Source of the DNA: Rhodococcus sp. ARC_M5
GTDB taxonomy: Bacteria; Actinomycetota; Actinomycetes; Mycobacteriales; Mycobacteriaceae
NCBI RefSeq assembly: GCF_022810405.1
Contig: NZ_JALGQE010000019.1
Span: 18,366-82,365 of the forward strand
Reading direction: 5' to 3'
Length of the DNA stretch: 64,000 nt
This document shows, in pieces, positions 61,155 through 64,000 of this stretch (position 1 is the first letter of the stretch; each line of letters begins with the position of its first letter). Under the pieces are notes generated by a model that worked only from the letters and a program-made list of their open reading frames with translations, had not been told where the DNA came from and did no database searches. Both the position numbers and the translations under genes were made by a program.

Positions 61155-61930
61155 GCGACGACGATCCCGACTTCGATCCGCTGAGCGAGATCCCCTCACC
61201 CGACGAACCCTCGCCCTACGACGACCTTCCAGCGTTCGAAGATGCCCCGCCGTTCGGTCCGGGCAACGAGACAGTCTGCGACGCAACGGAATACGCGACG
61301 GCAGACGAGCTGCCACAGAGTCTGCAAGCGTTGGTCGAGCACAGCGTGAACAGACGCATCAGCAAAGAACTCGCCGCCATCGCGGAGGCGCAGTTCGAGG
61401 AAGCCCTGACACCCGAGCTGTACGAACGGATGCAGACCGCCACGGCACGCGCACTGGCGGCCCACCTCGAGGAAGCAGCACGTCGAGCCGAAGCGGACGC
61501 CGACAACGCCGAAGCGACACCGGTGTACGAGACCCTGCTCGATTTCGTCGACGAGATGATCCGGCCGCACTATCGCCGCGAGGTGGTCGACGGCAACAGC
61601 AAAAAATGGTGTCCGCAGTGGTGGGCGCACGGTGAGGCGTACCGGCGTCTCGACGCTCTCTGGAGGGCGTGGGAGCACCTGAGGCAGGACCCGAACACCG
61701 GGATGAGCGTGTGGTGGAGAGATCACGCCGACCACCACATGAGCAAGCTGTTCGACCCTCAGGGCCCGTTCTCCGCCTGCAGCGTCAAACACGGACACAA
61801 GACGTCCCTGCCGCCGCTGCCCTCAGATCCACCCGACCCGGCCCTGTTCGGAACACCCGCAGATCCGCGAACCGCCGCCCCCGCACCTGAGCTCGTACCC
61901 GCCGCATCCGAAGGAGACGAACACCGATGA
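61151..61930 (+). CDS. DUF4913 protein
   Basis: 259 aa, 4-nt overlap. Acidic N-terminus, coiled helix (SKELAAIAEAQFEEALTPEL; AHLEEAARRAEADADNAEA), then the DUF4913 core WCPQWWAHGEAYRRLDALWRAW, GMSVWWRDHADHHM and a Cys/His end (FSACSVKHGHK). DUF4913 proteins accompany conjugation genes in actinobacteria; function unknown. Confidence 0.8.
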   Translation: MSDDDPDFDPLSEIPSPDEPSPYDDLPAFEDAPPFGPGNETVCDATEYATADELPQSLQALVEHSVNRRISKELAAIAEAQFEEALTPELYERMQTATARALAAHLEEAARRAEADADNAEATPVYETLLDFVDEMIRPHYRREVVDGNSKKWCPQWWAHGEAYRRLDALWRAWEHLRQDPNTGMSVWWRDHADHHMSKLFDPQGPFSACSVKHGHKTSLPPLPSDPPDPALFGTPADPRTAAPAPELVPAASEGDEHR

Positions 61931-63501
61931 CTCACCCCACCGACGCCCTCACCGACGACCTCGCCCGCGCCCTCCGCGCCACCCTGCAGGTCGCCATGCT
62001 CGCCGGCCAGGACATCGCGCGTCGACGCGATAACCGACTCCGTCAGGCGCAACAGGACAGCGAGCAACGCGCCGCCGCCCTCACCGCTCGCCTACGGGCC
62101 GAACGTGCCTCCGCTGAGGCTCAACTACGTCCGGTGCATTCACCGCGTTGGTGGACCGCCGCAACCCCGGAGATCCTTGCGAACACCTACCGCACCGCGT
62201 ACGCGTGGAAGGACCAATCACCGCTCGCCGCCGACACCCTCATCCGCCTCGACGAGCAGCTGGCGCAGCGGCACGGAATCGACACCAGCAAGCTGGGTGT
62301 CGACAGAGCAGCCGTCGCGGACAAGGTCGAGGCGGTGATGAACGAACGCATCGCCCGCGAGAAGGCATCGGAGCCGTACACCGAGCGCGGCTTCACCGTC
62401 GTCGAGGACCGTCCCGCCGGCCGGGGATTCATTCCCACCTGGGACCTCCGGCAGGCCAGCGGTGAGAACGTCGATCAAGAGACCATCGACACCGCACCTG
62501 CTCACTGGGCGGTCTACCTCGCCCGGGACAACGACACGGGCGACTGGACGCCCGAGTACTTCTGCACCGACCCCGACGCGGCCGGCTTGAACCGCCCGAT
62601 CCCACCGCTGTATCTCGCCTACGAGGACTGGTGGTGGGAGATGGCCGCCGATCACCAGATCGCGGAAATCCACGACCAGTTCGTCCACAACGGCAGCGCC
62701 TACGGCATCGCCCACATGCAGGATCAGATCTCTCGCCGCTACGGCATCGACGCCCGACCGTTCGCCGGCCTGCCGGACGACCTCGCAGCCCGCATCAGCA
62801 CTGTCACCGCCGAACGCGACAAGGAACGCGCCGACGACAAAGGAACCCGAGAGCGAGTCGACGCCGCCGCTGCGATCGCGCAGGCCGACGCGATCGACAA
62901 GTCGGCCACCCGCCGCCAGACGAGCGAGGCCACCGCGCAGCGCGCGCAAGAGCCCTCACCCTCACCTCGCGAACAGCAGGAATTCGCGGACGCGTTGGAG
63001 TGGGCCAAACAGGCTGTACCCCGCGACGCCGAACGCTACGTCGACACAGTCGGCCGCCGACAGGACGCTGCACGCGAAACCATCATCACCGGCTGGGAGG
63101 TAGCCCAGTCGAAAGGATGGGCCGCAGACCACGCGCCCGCACTTGCAGCTCAGTTCGCGCAGAGCGAGGCGTCGGCGAACCGGGAGGACTACCTCACTGC
63201 CAGAACGGAACTGATCGGGGAATGGACGACCGCAGGACGTCCCCACGTCGATGTCATATCAGCGTTAGCGCCGCCTGCGGTCCCATTCAAGTACGACTCG
63301 AAGGAACGCCGCGACGCACTGACGGAGACGCTGACAGCCGCCGGCGTCGATCCCGATGCCATCGCAGCCCGGCTAGCCGCTGATCGAGACAACGCCCACC
63401 CGATCGGCGCTCCTGTCGCAGGCGCGTCTTTATCGCCGAAGGCCCGCAAGGGTGACCGCAGCGCCGGTGTCGAAGTCAGTACCGAAAAAGGTGACCGATA
63501 G
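61927..63501 (+). CDS. Last gene of the conjugation operon, helical mobilisation-type protein
   Basis: 524 aa. Basic coiled N-terminus (RRRDNRLRQAQQDSEQRAAALTARL-like), Trp-rich middle repeated twice (HSPRWWTAATPEI; YLAYEDWWWEMAADHQI), each followed by QRHGID/RRYGID, suggesting an internal duplication, then a long charged helix with a Ser/Pro break. No catalytic motif. Position after VirD4 and DUF4913 suggests a cytoplasmic DNA-processing or transfer role. Confidence 0.6.
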   Translation: MTHPTDALTDDLARALRATLQVAMLAGQDIARRRDNRLRQAQQDSEQRAAALTARLRAERASAEAQLRPVHSPRWWTAATPEILANTYRTAYAWKDQSPLAADTLIRLDEQLAQRHGIDTSKLGVDRAAVADKVEAVMNERIAREKASEPYTERGFTVVEDRPAGRGFIPTWDLRQASGENVDQETIDTAPAHWAVYLARDNDTGDWTPEYFCTDPDAAGLNRPIPPLYLAYEDWWWEMAADHQIAEIHDQFVHNGSAYGIAHMQDQISRRYGIDARPFAGLPDDLAARISTVTAERDKERADDKGTRERVDAAAAIAQADAIDKSATRRQTSEATAQRAQEPSPSPREQQEFADALEWAKQAVPRDAERYVDTVGRRQDAARETIITGWEVAQSKGWAADHAPALAAQFAQSEASANREDYLTARTELIGEWTTAGRPHVDVISALAPPAVPFKYDSKERRDALTETLTAAGVDPDAIAARLAADRDNAHPIGAPVAGASLSPKARKGDRSAGVEVSTEKGDR

Positions 63502-63515
63502 TCACAGCCCCGCCA

Positions 63516-63555
63516 AAGCCCCGCCCCCACCCTGGGGGTGGGGCTTCGCTCTTCT
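63516..63555 (+). terminator. Terminator of the conjugation operon
   Basis: CCCCACCC TGG GGGTGGGG hairpin, extendable by AAGCCCC/GGGGCTT, followed by CTTCGCTCTTCTT, 15 nt after the last stop. Confidence 0.8.
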
Positions 63556-63621
63556 TGAGCTACCCCAGCCAGAAGGGCTGTTCGAGGTCCATTGCGTCCC
63601 GCTGCGTGCTTGGGTACCCCA

Positions 63622-63876
63622 ATGGATATGGACATCGCTGTTGGGTGGATCGGGGCAATCAGTGCCGGAGGGGGCGCAGCAATCGGCGGCGCAGTGACAC
63701 TGCTCGCCAACATACAAACCAATCGAGCTGCGAAAAAGCAACGGGAGCAGGAGCGAGAACACGCCGTCACAGACCGGCAGTTCAATTCACAAGTTGCCTT
63801 CCTCGACGCCGCGAACGAGCTCACGGAGAAGATCCGGCAGCACTGGGGAAGCCTGCTCGACGACGATGCCGACTGA
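63622..63876 (+). CDS. Small membrane protein truncated by IS3-family element
   Basis: 84 codons from ATG 63622. One TM with glycine zipper (IAVGWIGAISAGGGAAIGGAV), then a charged coiled helix (NRAAKKQREQEREHAVTDRQ) and QVAFLDAANELTEKIRQHW. The TGA stop at 63874 coincides with the outer end of an IS, so the native C-terminus is probably missing. Confidence 0.55.
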   Translation: MDMDIAVGWIGAISAGGGAAIGGAVTLLANIQTNRAAKKQREQEREHAVTDRQFNSQVAFLDAANELTEKIRQHWGSLLDDDAD

Positions 63877-64000
63877 GGTTCACCCCGAAAAGTGGACAGT
63901 GGCTACGCGGCCATAATCGGCGCGTTCAGTGACTGTTCGTAATTGTGGGGGCTGAGCATTCCGATCGTGGAGTGCCTACGTCGAGTGTTGTAGAAGTTCA
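63874..64000 (-). mobile_element. Right end of an IS3-family insertion sequence
   Basis: Starts with TGAGGTTCACCCCGAAAAGT, a plausible terminal inverted repeat (TG...CA type) in the strand leading into the transposase end. The element continues beyond the window. Confidence 0.65.
63903..64000 (-). CDS. IS3-family transposase OrfB, C-terminal 31 residues
   Basis: Minus-strand frame ending at TAG 63903-63905. It reads NFYNTRRRHSTIGMLSP followed by HNYEQSLN, the hallmark C-terminus of IS3-family OrfB (YNxxRxHSxLGxxSPxxYE). Confidence 0.85.
   Translation of the reverse strand, partial: NFYNTRRRHSTIGMLSPHNYEQSLNAPIMAA

Overview
The window looks like part of a large conjugative plasmid of a mycolic-acid actinobacterium (Rhodococcus or a close relative such as Gordonia or Nocardia). 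The DNA is uniformly GC-rich and GTG/TTG starts are common. It carries a ParA/ribbon-helix-helix partition pair, an archaeo-eukaryotic-primase-like Rep, a DUF2637 membrane protein, and a ~20 kb type IV secretion (conjugation) operon that opens with a cutinase-family protein. No rRNA, tRNA or CRISPR array was seen. Genus and plasmid status are inferred from gene content.

Left (1-7.4 kb): accessory metal/drug module with the end of a VOC-family gene, a TetR-regulated DHA2 exporter, a second MFS transporter, and a copper set (DUF6153-like protein, DUF305 lipoprotein, CopB-type ATPase, CopZ). Two CsoR-type palindromes flank the copper set. 7.4-10.4 kb: a three-gene tyrosine-recombinase module whose right edge cuts an ArdC-like gene. 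10.5-17.2 kb: small plasmid genes of unknown function, three copies of a dispersed intergenic repeat, an IS110-family element and a VOC resistance-type gene.

17.2-25.4 kb: restriction/defence island with a leaderless hypothetical gene, an HhH-GPD glycosylase-like protein, a PD-(D/E)XK-like nuclease with an apparent frameshift, a 1,658-residue single-polypeptide (type ISP) restriction-modification enzyme and a GIY-YIG nuclease. 25.4-33.2 kb: a serine resolvase whose upstream res-like region is split by a 7,109-bp Tn402/Tn5053-like element (26079-33187). That element has 25-bp inverted repeats and a perfect 5-bp target duplication (CCGGA). It encodes a TniR-type resolvase but no TniA/B/Q. Its cargo includes a secreted HNH-nuclease lipoprotein, a two-gene GTPase cassette and small membrane proteins.

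33.2-38.5 kb: plasmid maintenance (DUF2637 protein, RHH protein, ParA, an AT-rich repeat array that is probably the centromere or iterons, Rep primase, and a candidate antisense RNA over the rep leader). 38.7-43.1 kb: a cassette of methyltransferase, DUF6545/MAB_1171c-like membrane protein, ImmA/IrrE protease and three HTH regulators. 43.7-63.5 kb: a near-continuous conjugation operon with mostly 4-nt overlaps, covering cutinase, secreted glycine-zipper protein, MinD-like protein, VirB2-, VirB8- and VirB6-like proteins, a VirB4 split over two genes, an M23/transglycosylase wall hydrolase, VirD4 and DUF4913. The relaxase is not in the window. The right edge is the end of an IS3-family element that truncates a small membrane gene.
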